Source of the DNA: 2-01-FULL-45-10 sp964450115
Lineage (GTDB): Bacteria > Omnitrophota > Gorgyraeia > 2-01-FULL-45-10
Length of the DNA stretch: 10,970 nucleotides
Assembly: GCA_964450115.1 (NCBI GenBank)
Contig: CAYVCD010000044.1
Coordinates: 1-10,970 of the forward strand
Direction: 5' to 3'
The notes under the pieces were generated by a model that saw nothing but the letters and a program-made list of their open reading frames with translations, was not told where the DNA came from and made no database searches. The position numbers and the translations under genes are program-made. Shown here in pieces: positions 1-7,010 of the stretch (positions are counted from its first letter, which is position 1; the number at the start of each line of letters is the position of its first letter).

Positions 1-392
1 TAATAATATTCGTGATCGGGGAAGGCGGCTCAGGCGGCGCCCTCGGAATAGGCGTCGGCGACAAGATATATGTCCTGGAGAACGCCTACTACTCCGTAAT
101 ATCCCCGGAAGGATGCGCGGCCATTCTTTGGAAAGAGAGAGCGCGCTCACCTGATGCGGCCAAGGCGCTGAAATTGACCGCAAAAGACCTTTTTGACATG
201 GGGATCATAGATGGTATAATAAAGGAGCCTCTCGGCGGAGCCCACAGGAACCCGCAGGAGGCCGCCGAAAATATAAAAACGGCAATTACAAAAGATCTTG
301 AAGCGCTGAAAAAAATCCAGAAGTCGAAGCTCATAGAGGCGCGTTATGCTAAGTTTAGATCGATCGGAATCTTTGATGAACCGTCAAAGTGA
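1..392 (+). CDS. accA: Acetyl-CoA carboxylase carboxyltransferase subunit alpha, 3' end
   Basis: This is the C-terminal part of AccA, which with AccD transfers the carboxyl group from carboxybiotin to acetyl-CoA to make malonyl-CoA, the first committed step of fatty-acid synthesis in the cytoplasm. The frame is open from base 3 to the TGA at 390-392, and the gene starts before the window; the GTG at 12 is an internal valine. Motifs typical of AccA are GEGGSGGALGIG (oxyanion-hole glycines of the crotonase-type fold), SVISPEGCAAILW, and EPLGGAHRNP near the C terminus. About 130 residues are visible and the tail has the usual AccA length, so the end looks intact. The next gene begins inside its 3' end, which suggests translational coupling with the downstream signalling and Mla genes. 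Confidence 0.96.
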   Translation, partial: IIFVIGEGGSGGALGIGVGDKIYVLENAYYSVISPEGCAAILWKERARSPDAAKALKLTAKDLFDMGIIDGIIKEPLGGAHRNPQEAAENIKTAITKDLEALKKIQKSKLIEARYAKFRSIGIFDEPSK

Positions 393-795
393 TACCGGGA
401 AATTATCGGTTAAGATACCGAGCGAGATAAAACATATAAGGGGAGTATCGTCCGGGATATTGAAGTGGCTCGAACCCCGCAAGCTTGACGATTCCAGGTT
501 GTTTGATATACGCCTGTGCGTTGAAGAGGTGTTGCGTAACGCGATAATGCACGGCAACGATAACGATAAGGAGTTAATCGTCCGGATCAGCTATTGGCTC
601 GAAGGCGATAGTCTCGTTATAGAGGTAGAGGATCAAGGCAAAGGTTTTGACGCCGGCAAAGTGCCTGACCCCACTATTGACAAGAACTTAATGAAAGGCA
701 GCGGCAGGGGCGTATACCTTGTGCGTAAGCTTACGGATAAGATGGAATTTAACGATAAAGGGAACAGGGTCAGGCTGACAAAGTACCTGAAATAA
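376..795 (+). CDS. RsbW/SpoIIAB-like anti-sigma factor serine kinase
   Basis: This is a small (139 aa) GHKL-type ATPase of the anti-sigma kinase family. Such proteins bind and silence a sigma factor, or another target, and phosphorylate a STAS-domain antagonist. Visible motifs, numbered from the 376 start, are an N-box with Glu51 and Asn55 (CVEEVLRNAIMHG), a G1 box Asp86-x-Gly88-x-Gly90 (EDQGKGFD), and a G2 box Gly108-x-Gly110-x-Gly112 (GSGRGVYLVRKL). All ATP-site residues are present, so kinase activity is expected. ATG 376 has GGAA at 366-369 and overlaps accA by 17 bases. An in-frame ATG at 346 with AGAGG at 335-339 would add ten residues and lengthen the overlap; I prefer 376 because the extra residues lie outside the conserved fold, but cannot exclude 346. 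The STAS gene 13 bases downstream is its likely partner. No sigma factor gene is visible. Confidence 0.9.
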   Translation: MNRQSDTGKLSVKIPSEIKHIRGVSSGILKWLEPRKLDDSRLFDIRLCVEEVLRNAIMHGNDNDKELIVRISYWLEGDSLVIEVEDQGKGFDAGKVPDPTIDKNLMKGSGRGVYLVRKLTDKMEFNDKGNRVRLTKYLK

Positions 796-808
796 AGGAG
801 AGTGCGCC

Positions 809-1144
809 ATGTCCGTTAAGACAGAAGTGAAGAATGATCTGACAGTCTGCTGTGTAGAGGGCGAGATAGATATAAATACCGCGCCCGACATAAAGAAGGC
901 TTTTGAAAAGCTGATATCGAAGAAGACTCCTAAGATAGTGATCAATCTGACCAAAGTGACTTATGTCGACTCATCCGGCCTGGCGACGCTTGTCGAGATA
1001 TTGAAGAATATGAAAGCTTACGGCGGCAGGATGAGGCTCAGCAATATGTCGCATAAGATAAAGAGCCTATTTGAGATAACGAAGCTGGAGAAGCTCTTCG
1101 AGATAATCGCGGACGAGGCGGAAGCCATATCTACATTCATTTAA
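809..1144 (+). CDS. STAS-domain anti-sigma factor antagonist (RsbV/SpoIIAA type; MlaB-like role possible)
   Basis: This is a 111-residue single STAS domain. In partner switching, the unphosphorylated form sequesters the anti-sigma kinase; the kinase inactivates it by phosphorylating a serine, and a PP2C phosphatase restores it. The phospho-site motif is VDSSGLATL, with Ser55 matching Ser58 of Bacillus SpoIIAA. The N-terminal GEIDINTAPDI segment is also typical. ATG 809 has AAGGAG at 795-800, spacer 8. It lies between the kinase gene (gap 13) and mlaE (gap 13). In E. coli the STAS protein MlaB binds and stabilises MlaF, so location alone would fit an MlaB role. E. coli MlaB, as I recall it, has DTGGL rather than the DSSGL seen here, and the adjacent kinase favours the RsbV role. 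Both may apply. Confidence 0.92.
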   Translation: MSVKTEVKNDLTVCCVEGEIDINTAPDIKKAFEKLISKKTPKIVINLTKVTYVDSSGLATLVEILKNMKAYGGRMRLSNMSHKIKSLFEITKLEKLFEIIADEAEAISTFI

Positions 1145-1157
1145 TATAAGGGCATTT

Positions 1158-1952
1158 ATGAATTTTGTAGAAAGAATAGGCGCTGTAATACTGACAACGG
1201 GTCAGCACATCATGAGTGTGCTGGCATTGTTATCTGAGACTATATATTGGATAGTGGTAGGGCCTTTTAAGAAGAAGTTCCCGAAGCCGGACGGGGTCTT
1301 CAGCCAGATGGTCTTTGCCGGATTCGATTCTCTGATCATAGCCTCCTTTGTCGCTTTCTTCACCGGCATAGTCATAGCGATGCAGAGCGCGTATCAGCTG
1401 GCGAGGTTTGGCGCCAATATATATGTGGCGCCAATGGTCAGCATAGGTATCGCCAGGGAGCTCGGGCCCGTACTGACGGCGCTTGTAGTGGCGGGCCGAG
1501 TCGGCGCGGCTATAGCCGCCGAGCTCGGGACGATGAAGGTCACGGAACAGATTGAAGCGCTCGAGACGATGGCGCTCAATCCCGTGCGCTATCTGGTCGT
1601 GCCAAGATTTTTAGCGCTCCTGGTAATGCTGCCGTGCCTCACTATATTTGCCGATATACTCGGTATATTCGGCGGGTTTTTGGTAGGAGTGTTCCAGCTG
1701 GGGCTTAACCCATACCGCTATATCACATTCTCATTTCAGTTTATGTTATTTAAAGATTTCTGGACAGGCATCGTCAAGAGCGCCTGCTTCGGGATCATCA
1801 TAGCTATGATAGGCTGCTATATGGGATTGAAGACCAAAGGCGGCGCGGAGGGCGTCGGTAAATCCACGACATCGAGCGTTGTGACGAGCTTCATCCTGAT
1901 AATACTCTTCGATGTTATTTTGACGGGGCTCTTCTATTTCGCGAATAAGTAA
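1158..1952 (+). CDS. mlaE: MlaE-family ABC transporter permease (phospholipid transport)
   Basis: This is the inner-membrane permease of an Mla-type lipid transporter, which forms a dimer with MlaF on the cytoplasmic face and an MlaD ring on the periplasmic face. Its 264 residues are close to the roughly 260 of E. coli MlaE. It starts with an amphipathic N-terminal segment (MNFVERIGAVILTTGQHI), followed by several hydrophobic spans. The family signature is clear: GTMKVTEQIEAL at residues 124-135 and NPVRYLVVPR at 141-150, preceded by an ARELGPVLTALVVAGRVGAAIAAE-like stretch. ATG 1158 has AAGGG at 1148-1152, spacer 5. The gene ends 7 bases before mlaF. The direction of lipid movement cannot be read from the sequence. 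Confidence 0.96.
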   Translation: MNFVERIGAVILTTGQHIMSVLALLSETIYWIVVGPFKKKFPKPDGVFSQMVFAGFDSLIIASFVAFFTGIVIAMQSAYQLARFGANIYVAPMVSIGIARELGPVLTALVVAGRVGAAIAAELGTMKVTEQIEALETMALNPVRYLVVPRFLALLVMLPCLTIFADILGIFGGFLVGVFQLGLNPYRYITFSFQFMLFKDFWTGIVKSACFGIIIAMIGCYMGLKTKGGAEGVGKSTTSSVVTSFILIILFDVILTGLFYFANK

Positions 1953-1959
1953 GGGGTCT

Positions 1960-2763
1960 ATGGATACGAAAAAAGAGATAATCATAAGCGCCGAGAATGT
2001 GGTAAAGAAGTTCGGCGAAAGGACTATCCTTAACGGCATCACCCTCGATATTTACAGGGGCGAGACGTTCGTTATAATGGGCGGGTCCGGCTGCGGCAAG
2101 TCCACGCTTCTACGCCATCTCATAGGTGCGTTAAAGCCCGATTCCGGGAAGGTGTCGGTCCTGGGCAAAGATCTCACATCGCTGAATGAGGACGGGCTCG
2201 ACGCCGTAAAGAAGAAGATAGGGATGTGCTTTCAGTCCGCGGCTCTTTTCGATTCGATGACGGTCGGCGAGAACGTAAGTCTGCCTTTGAGAGAACATAC
2301 GAAGCTCGACAGGAGCGTTATAGATATAGTCGTGAAGATGAAGCTCGAGATGGTGGGGTTGAGAGGCTTCGAAGACCTTATGCCGAGCCAGCTTTCCGGC
2401 GGCATGAGGAAGAGAGTGGGGCTTGCCCGCGCCATAGTGATGGACCCCGAGATAATATTCTACGACGAGCCTACGGCGGGACTCGATCCGATAGTGGCGG
2501 GCGTAATAGATAAACTGATATTGGATCTCTCAAAGAAGCTTGCGATAACGAGCGTCGTGGTGACGCACGACATGAAGAGCGTATTTTCGATAGCCGACAG
2601 GGTGGCTATGTTATATGAGGGTAAGGTGCTGGAGGTGGGAGAGTCTGATACGATCAAGAACAGCTCCAATCCCATGGTCCAGCAATTTATAGCGGGCTCT
2701 CCGGACGGCCCGATAAAGTTTTTCCAGCAGAAAGATGATTACTTAGAACAGCTCATTAAATAA
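1960..2763 (+). CDS. mlaF: MlaF-family ABC transporter ATP-binding protein
   Basis: This is the cytoplasmic ATPase that powers the MlaE permease. All nucleotide-binding motifs are intact over 267 residues: Walker A GGSGCGKST (41-49), Q-loop Gln92, signature LSGGMRKR (145-152), Walker B IIFYDE (165-170, catalytic Glu170), D-loop GLDP, and switch His203 in VVVTHD. SGGM in place of SGGQ is usual for this subfamily. A C-terminal tail with GSPDGPIKFF matches the extension found in MlaF/Mkl/TGD3-like ATPases and separates it from generic ABC ATPases. ATG 1960 lies 7 bases after mlaE; AAGGGG at 1951-1956 overlaps the mlaE stop codon and has a short spacer, so translation is probably coupled. Confidence 0.96.
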   Translation: MDTKKEIIISAENVVKKFGERTILNGITLDIYRGETFVIMGGSGCGKSTLLRHLIGALKPDSGKVSVLGKDLTSLNEDGLDAVKKKIGMCFQSAALFDSMTVGENVSLPLREHTKLDRSVIDIVVKMKLEMVGLRGFEDLMPSQLSGGMRKRVGLARAIVMDPEIIFYDEPTAGLDPIVAGVIDKLILDLSKKLAITSVVVTHDMKSVFSIADRVAMLYEGKVLEVGESDTIKNSSNPMVQQFIAGSPDGPIKFFQQKDDYLEQLIK

Positions 2764-2778
2764 TGGAGGTTTGAAGCA

Positions 2779-3393
2779 ATGAAGATAACGAATGAATTAA
2801 AGACCGGTTTGATAGTGGTGGCGGCCATAGTCGTCGGATCTATCTTTTGGATTAAGACCACAAATTTCAGCAATAAGCCCTACAGGCTTAAAGCCCAGTT
2901 CAACTACGCCGAAGGTTTGAAGGCGGACTCGGTGGTAAAACTCTCCGGCATAGAGATAGGCCGCATAGAGAATATAAAATTTATCTATACCCCGGACACC
3001 AAGGTAGAGCTTGTCCTTCTTATTGATAATACCGCGAAGGTACACGAGGACTCTATAGCTTACATATCTTCTAGTGGAATAGTAGGCGACGCCTTTTTAG
3101 GCCTCACACCTGGTTCTACGGATAAACCGTTCGTAAAGAACGGTGATACTGTAGTGAGCGAAGATCCGGTCGAGATGAGAAAGATCATGAAGCAGGTGGA
3201 CATAATAGCCGGCTCTCTAGACAAGACCCTTACGGAATTCAGGGAGCTCACATCGAATGTTAACGGTGTGGTGAAGGACAACAGGACCAAGATCGACAGC
3301 CTGCTTGCGAATATGGAGCAGACTGCCGTGAACTTCAAGGAGTTCAGCGAGGATATAAAGAAGAACCCGTGGAAGCTGCTCTCGAAAAAATAG
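2779..3393 (+). CDS. mlaD: MlaD/MCE-domain substrate-binding protein
   Basis: This is an MCE-domain protein anchored in the inner membrane. MlaD proteins form a hexameric periplasmic ring over MlaE through which lipid passes. It has 204 residues: one N-terminal membrane span (about 10-26, GLIVVAAIVVGSIFWI), the MCE domain at about 35-115 (features include EGLKADSVVKLSGIEIGRI and SSSGIVGDAFLGLTPG), then a mostly helical, charged C-terminal tail to residue 204. Only one MCE domain is present, and the length is slightly above E. coli MlaD (183), so it is MlaD-like rather than PqiB- or YebT-like. ATG 2779 has GGAGG at 2765-2769, spacer 9, and starts 15 bases after mlaF. No MlaC or MlaA homologue is found in the window. 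Confidence 0.94.
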   Translation: MKITNELKTGLIVVAAIVVGSIFWIKTTNFSNKPYRLKAQFNYAEGLKADSVVKLSGIEIGRIENIKFIYTPDTKVELVLLIDNTAKVHEDSIAYISSSGIVGDAFLGLTPGSTDKPFVKNGDTVVSEDPVEMRKIMKQVDIIAGSLDKTLTEFRELTSNVNGVVKDNRTKIDSLLANMEQTAVNFKEFSEDIKKNPWKLLSKK

Positions 3394-3408
3394 GCATTGC
3401 TGATAAGT

Positions 3409-3445
3409 CGTCATTGCGAGCGACCGAAGGGAACGAAGCAATCTC
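3409..3445 (+). repeat. Dispersed palindromic repeat (GTCATTGCGAG...GAAGCAATCTC type)
   Basis: The 37 bases in the mlaD-CHASE2 gap match, from memory, a REP-like element scattered through many unrelated bacterial genomes. Its edges are CGTCATTGCGAG and ACGAAGCAATCTC, and the arms ATTGC (3413-3417) and GCAAT (3438-3442) can pair. Translation of such elements gives spurious peptides such as RHCERPKGTKQS, which would appear if the next gene were begun upstream at TTG 3397. No second copy is seen in this window. It could affect mRNA stability or translation between mlaD and the downstream gene. Confidence 0.75.
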
Positions 3446-3450
3446 TTTTT

Positions 3451-5364
3451 ATGAAATTCAATAAGGCGGCCAAGCTACTTCGTTACGCGACCCTCCCGCT
3501 GATAGCACTCTCGATCCTCCTCCTCTCTTACCTGCGGCTTGCCGACAGCTACGAACTCGAAACTCTCGACATAAGATTCCATTTAAGGCCCGCGTCTGCA
3601 ACCACAGATAAGATAGCCCTAATAGAGATAGGCAACGATACCTTAAAGAGCCTTGGCCAATGGCCCATCTCAAGAAATTATCACGCGCTACTTATAAAGG
3701 CCCTTTCGGAAGCCGGGGCCAGAACGATAATATTTGATATATTCTTTGCCCAGCCGAGCGAAGAAGATGATGAGCTCGAAGGCGCTATCAAAGATTCAGG
3801 GAGGGTCTACCTGCCTTTCATATTCGACATCGATATGAATAACAGGTCTTCTTACCCACGCGCAAAAGATTATTCCGAAAAGAACCTCTTAAGGTTCAGC
3901 CTGGCCGATAAAGGCGAAGGCCACATAAATATACTCCCAGATGTCGACGGGAAGTTCCGTCGTATCCCGCTTTTGGTAAATTACGACGGCAAATGGCACC
4001 CGTACCTGTCGTTCCTGGCCACATGCGACTATCTAAATATACCGATCGATGATGTAAAGATCGTCCCCGGCAAATATATCTCCTTGGGCCGTATGAAGAT
4101 ACCGATCGAAGACTCCTCGAACATGATCATAAATTTTTCAGGCCCGTGGGGCAAGAGCTATAAACACTATTCGTACTCCGACGTGGTGCAGTCATTTGTT
4201 GCGCCCGCCATAGGACAAAAACCGATCCTCGACCTGAATATATTCAAGGATAAAGTCTGCGTCGTGGGGCTCACCGCCACCGGCACGGTCGATCTTCATC
4301 CCAATCCTTTCGAGACGCTCTATCCGGGATTCGGCATACATGCCGAACTTTTTAATTCGCTCCTATCGGGACGTTTTATATCCAGAGCTTCCAAAAACAC
4401 AAATCTTATCATTCTGATCATTCTTTCTATCGTGGCGGCCATCACCACCTTAAAGACAAAGCCCATAAAAGGCCTTTTGATACTGATGCTTATAGAGCTC
4501 TTATTTCTGGCGTCGGCCGTGCTGATATTTAATATATGGGGAATATGGATCGATCTATTCTATCCTGCTATGGTGCTATTTTTGCTTTACATGCTCCTGA
4601 CCCTCTATAAATATATTTCGGAATGGAAGAGGCGTCTGTTGCTGGAGAACGAACTTAGCATAGCGAAGAAGATCCAGGAGAGCTTTCTGCCGAAAAGCGT
4701 TCCCGAGATCAGCGGCATGGATATCGAAGCGGCGATGTTCACCGCGCGCCAGGTCGGCGGCGATCTCTATGACTTCAGGACATTCTCTGACGGAACGCTC
4801 GGCGTGATGATAGGCGATGTATCCGGTAAGGGCGTGCCGGCAGCCCTCTTTATGGCCATGGTCACGAGTGAATTCAAATTTTTTGCGGCGCCGGGTATAG
4901 CGCCGGAGACCGTATTAAGCGGACTCAATTCAAAGCTCGCGAAAGAGTCCTCATCAAACCTATTCGTCACCGTATTTTATCTGATATTCGATATGAAGAA
5001 GCTGACCGTTAAGTTCTCTAATGGCGGGCACCTACCCGTAATACGCCTTGATGCGGCAGGGGAGGCCCAGCTTTTGGACGTTTCCGAAGGCACGCCTCTC
5101 GGGCTGATAGATTCCGCCTATGGAGGCAAAGAGCTGCAGTTCAAAAAAGGCGACACATTCATCCTGTATACCGACGGAGTTACGGAAGCCATGAATTCGC
5201 GCCGGGATCTATATGGCGCCGAAAGGCTCATCAGGACCGCGAAAGTTTCCCGGGCCCTTCCTCCCAAAGGCATCATTGAAAAAATATTAAAAGATGTGCG
5301 CAGCTTTGAGCCGCAATCCACACAGCACGATGATATAACCGTTATCGCACTGAAGATAGTGTAG
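3451..5364 (+). CDS. CHASE2 sensor fused to PP2C/SpoIIE-type serine phosphatase (RsbU-like)
   Basis: This membrane-bound sensor phosphatase likely dephosphorylates a STAS antagonist in response to an extracytoplasmic signal. From ATG 3451 (637 aa) the order is: N-terminal membrane span at about 8-30; extracytoplasmic CHASE2 domain at about 35-310 with characteristic IGNDTLKSLGQWPISR and ARTIIFDIFFAQPS; about three membrane spans at about 316-390; a short linker AKKIQESFLP; and a PP2C domain at about 395-637. Metal-binding acidic residues are visible: Asp438 (GGDLYD), Asp456 (IGDVSGKG), Asp575 (YTDGVTE) and Asp627/Asp628 (HDDIT), so the phosphatase should be active. The kinase and STAS genes upstream are the obvious pathway partners. 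The start is uncertain: a longer frame from TTG 3397 is probably spurious because it reads through a repeat, yet ATG 3451 has no recognisable Shine-Dalgarno site. Confidence 0.93.
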   Translation: MKFNKAAKLLRYATLPLIALSILLLSYLRLADSYELETLDIRFHLRPASATTDKIALIEIGNDTLKSLGQWPISRNYHALLIKALSEAGARTIIFDIFFAQPSEEDDELEGAIKDSGRVYLPFIFDIDMNNRSSYPRAKDYSEKNLLRFSLADKGEGHINILPDVDGKFRRIPLLVNYDGKWHPYLSFLATCDYLNIPIDDVKIVPGKYISLGRMKIPIEDSSNMIINFSGPWGKSYKHYSYSDVVQSFVAPAIGQKPILDLNIFKDKVCVVGLTATGTVDLHPNPFETLYPGFGIHAELFNSLLSGRFISRASKNTNLIILIILSIVAAITTLKTKPIKGLLILMLIELLFLASAVLIFNIWGIWIDLFYPAMVLFLLYMLLTLYKYISEWKRRLLLENELSIAKKIQESFLPKSVPEISGMDIEAAMFTARQVGGDLYDFRTFSDGTLGVMIGDVSGKGVPAALFMAMVTSEFKFFAAPGIAPETVLSGLNSKLAKESSSNLFVTVFYLIFDMKKLTVKFSNGGHLPVIRLDAAGEAQLLDVSEGTPLGLIDSAYGGKELQFKKGDTFILYTDGVTEAMNSRRDLYGAERLIRTAKVSRALPPKGIIEKILKDVRSFEPQSTQHDDITVIALKIV

Positions 5365-5370
5365 TATTTG

Positions 5371-5418
5371 AGAGTGCTGTTAAGAGTCAAAATATCTATT
5401 TGACCTGAAGCTCTTTTT
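5371..5418 (+). terminator. Weak stem followed by T-run, possible terminator or operator
   Basis: GTCAAA (5386-5391) and TTTGAC (5399-5404) form a 6-base dyad with a 7-base loop. Outer bases AGAG (5371-5374) and CTCT (5411-5414) can extend it with bulges, and five T residues follow at 5414-5418. This could be a weak Rho-independent terminator ending the accA-mla-phosphatase operon. The stem is AT-rich and interrupted, and it overlaps a promoter-like -35 element, so the inner dyad may instead be an operator. Confidence 0.3.
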
Positions 5419-5428
5419 GTACTAGGAT
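5400..5428 (+). promoter_or_regulatory. Candidate sigma70-type promoter for the TPR-barrel/FecR genes
   Basis: TTGACC at 5400-5405 (5 of 6 matches to the -35 consensus) is separated by exactly 17 bases from TAGGAT at 5423-5428 (4 of 6 matches to the -10 consensus). Transcription would start near 5435, leaving a leader of about 30 bases before ATG 5465. It lies in the only long intergenic gap of the window, where a new transcript is expected. An alternative -10 is TATACA at 5431-5436, with a poorer spacer. Confidence 0.5.
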
Positions 5429-5464
5429 TTTATACAGATATGCCACTCTCATGGAGGTAAGTGA

Positions 5465-6994
5465 ATGAAGAAGCCGATCATAGCCACTATAGCCCTTTTG
5501 GTATTATTTCTAAATTTCGCGCTGACCTGCCAAGCCGCGGAAGAGAAGATAAGCGCCGTCCTTGAGAAGGGCATCGGCCAGTACAAACATGAAAATTACG
5601 ATGAAGCGCTCATCACGCTGAAGAGCGCTCAAAGCGAGGCTCCTCAGTCATCGCTGGCCGCATACTATCTCGGACTTACCTATAAACAGCTTCAGGATTA
5701 TGAAAAGGCCATTCCCCACCTAAAGGATGCGGTAACATTTTCCCCGAAGATAAAAGGCGCCCTCCCGGAACTGGTAGACTGCTATTACCAATTAGGAAAA
5801 CTTGAAGAGGCTAAGACCTGGATAGCCGAGGCGCAAGCCGACGGTATAAGGCCGGCGCAGATGATATTTTTAAAGGGCCTGATACTATTAAAAGAAGAGA
5901 AGTGGGAAGACGCGATCGAGACTTTTAAGGACGCCAAAGGTCTGGATCCCGCTATGGCGCAGACCTGCAACTATCAGATAGGGATAGCTTATTTAAAAGG
6001 CAAGAAGATCAGTGACGCGCAGAAAGCGTTCACGGAGGTCGTCATTACGGATCCCAGTTCCAATATGGCTAACTTCGCCAACGAATACGTCAGCACATTG
6101 TCAAAAAGAAGAGAGGCGACGAAACCATTCAAATTCGCGTTCAATGCCGCATGGCAATACGATGACAATGTCATACTGAAACCGGATGACAGCGCTATAG
6201 CGGCCGACATTTCCGATAAAGGGGATTCCCGGCAGGTCTATACGGCAAGCGGTGAATATAACCACATGTTCAATGACTGGCTGGGGGCCAGAGCGCTTTA
6301 TACATTCTACTACGCGAAGCAGAGCAACCTCGGTTTTTACGATACGGTCGTCAATAATTTCATGATCCAACCGACCATCTATATGCAGAACGCTCTTATT
6401 ACTTTTCCGTCGGGATATTCGCATACGCTTGTAAATGATAAGGCCTATCTGTCGAGCCCGTATGCTTCAGGCGTATATAGCGTCATGGTGGGCGATTCAA
6501 ATATGGCAAACGTATCGGTAACATATAAGAACGAAGATTACCTATGGACGCCCAGCATACCCGCCGAGAACAGGGACGGGAACAATCTTACAGGAAGCTT
6601 GGGATGGTATCAGTTCTTTGCGGATAAGAAAGGATTTCTTAATCTACGCTATGCTCTGGATAAAGACTGGACTCGGGGCGATAATTGGGAATATCTGGGG
6701 AATAGGGTGAGTACGACGCTCCTGATCCCCGGCTCGACCGTCCATTCATTTTTGGATAAGTTCAACCTTACCGTCACTGGAGATATATTCTTTCAGGATT
6801 TTTCAAAGAGCAATACGGTATACAATGTATACAGGAAAGATACCGTCTACACCGTATCGACATTGGCATCCTATAAGATATTCAAGGACGCCGAGATACA
6901 GCTGCAGTATACTCACGTGGTCGATAATTCTAATATCAGCGTCTATAAATATACACGGAATATTTACAGCGCAGGGGTGGAGATAAAGTTCTAA
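5465..6994 (+). CDS. Secreted TPR-repeat protein with C-terminal outer-membrane beta-barrel
   Basis: I do not recognise a named family, but the architecture is clear. The 509 residues begin with a signal peptide (MKKPIIATIALLVLFLNFAL..., probable cleavage after Cys-Gln-Ala near residue 24). About five TPR units cover residues 31-205 (for example YYLGLTYKQLQDYEKAIPHL). From about 222 to 509 the sequence alternates polar and hydrophobic residues with many Tyr and Asn. It opens with a WQYDDNV motif (230-236) of the kind seen at the first strand of TPR-linked barrels, and ends in GVEIKF with a terminal Phe, the usual outer-membrane insertion signal. TPR-plus-barrel is the plan of Slam-type surface-lipoprotein exporters and of PgaA-like polysaccharide exporters, but membership in either is not established. 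ATG 5465 has GGAGG at 5453-5457, spacer 7. It is almost certainly co-transcribed with the FecR-repeat gene 16 bases downstream. Confidence 0.85.
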   Translation: MKKPIIATIALLVLFLNFALTCQAAEEKISAVLEKGIGQYKHENYDEALITLKSAQSEAPQSSLAAYYLGLTYKQLQDYEKAIPHLKDAVTFSPKIKGALPELVDCYYQLGKLEEAKTWIAEAQADGIRPAQMIFLKGLILLKEEKWEDAIETFKDAKGLDPAMAQTCNYQIGIAYLKGKKISDAQKAFTEVVITDPSSNMANFANEYVSTLSKRREATKPFKFAFNAAWQYDDNVILKPDDSAIAADISDKGDSRQVYTASGEYNHMFNDWLGARALYTFYYAKQSNLGFYDTVVNNFMIQPTIYMQNALITFPSGYSHTLVNDKAYLSSPYASGVYSVMVGDSNMANVSVTYKNEDYLWTPSIPAENRDGNNLTGSLGWYQFFADKKGFLNLRYALDKDWTRGDNWEYLGNRVSTTLLIPGSTVHSFLDKFNLTVTGDIFFQDFSKSNTVYNVYRKDTVYTVSTLASYKIFKDAEIQLQYTHVVDNSNISVYKYTRNIYSAGVEIKF

Positions 6995-7010
6995 AAGGAG
7001 AAACAATCAT

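Larger units (their letters stand above)
5369..5451. repeat. Inverted repeat TGAGAGTG/CACTCTCA flanking the intergenic region
   Basis: Perfect 8-base arms at 5369-5376 and 5444-5451 bracket nearly the whole spacer between the phosphatase gene and the TPR-barrel gene, with 67 bases between them. The right arm ends just before the ribosome-binding site (GGAGG 5453-5457). It could be a paired operator or the base of a long-range leader structure. With arms this short, chance is a real alternative. Confidence 0.35.

Noticed and set aside
2226..2513. A + strand open frame inside mlaF in another frame
   Set aside because: It is very rich in Arg/Glu, has no start signal and lies wholly within the strongly conserved mlaF frame.
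3397..3450. An 18-residue N-terminal extension of the CHASE2 phosphatase from TTG 3397
   Set aside because: It translates the dispersed palindromic repeat (RHCERPKGTKQS), a known source of spurious N termini, and TTG 3397 has no good ribosome-binding site.
6101..6424. An antisense open frame of 107 codons in the TPR-barrel gene, with similar antisense frames elsewhere (for example 8985-9380 and 9962-10312)
   Set aside because: They mirror real genes on the + strand, have no recognisable domains and lack start signals. No gene on the - strand is supported.
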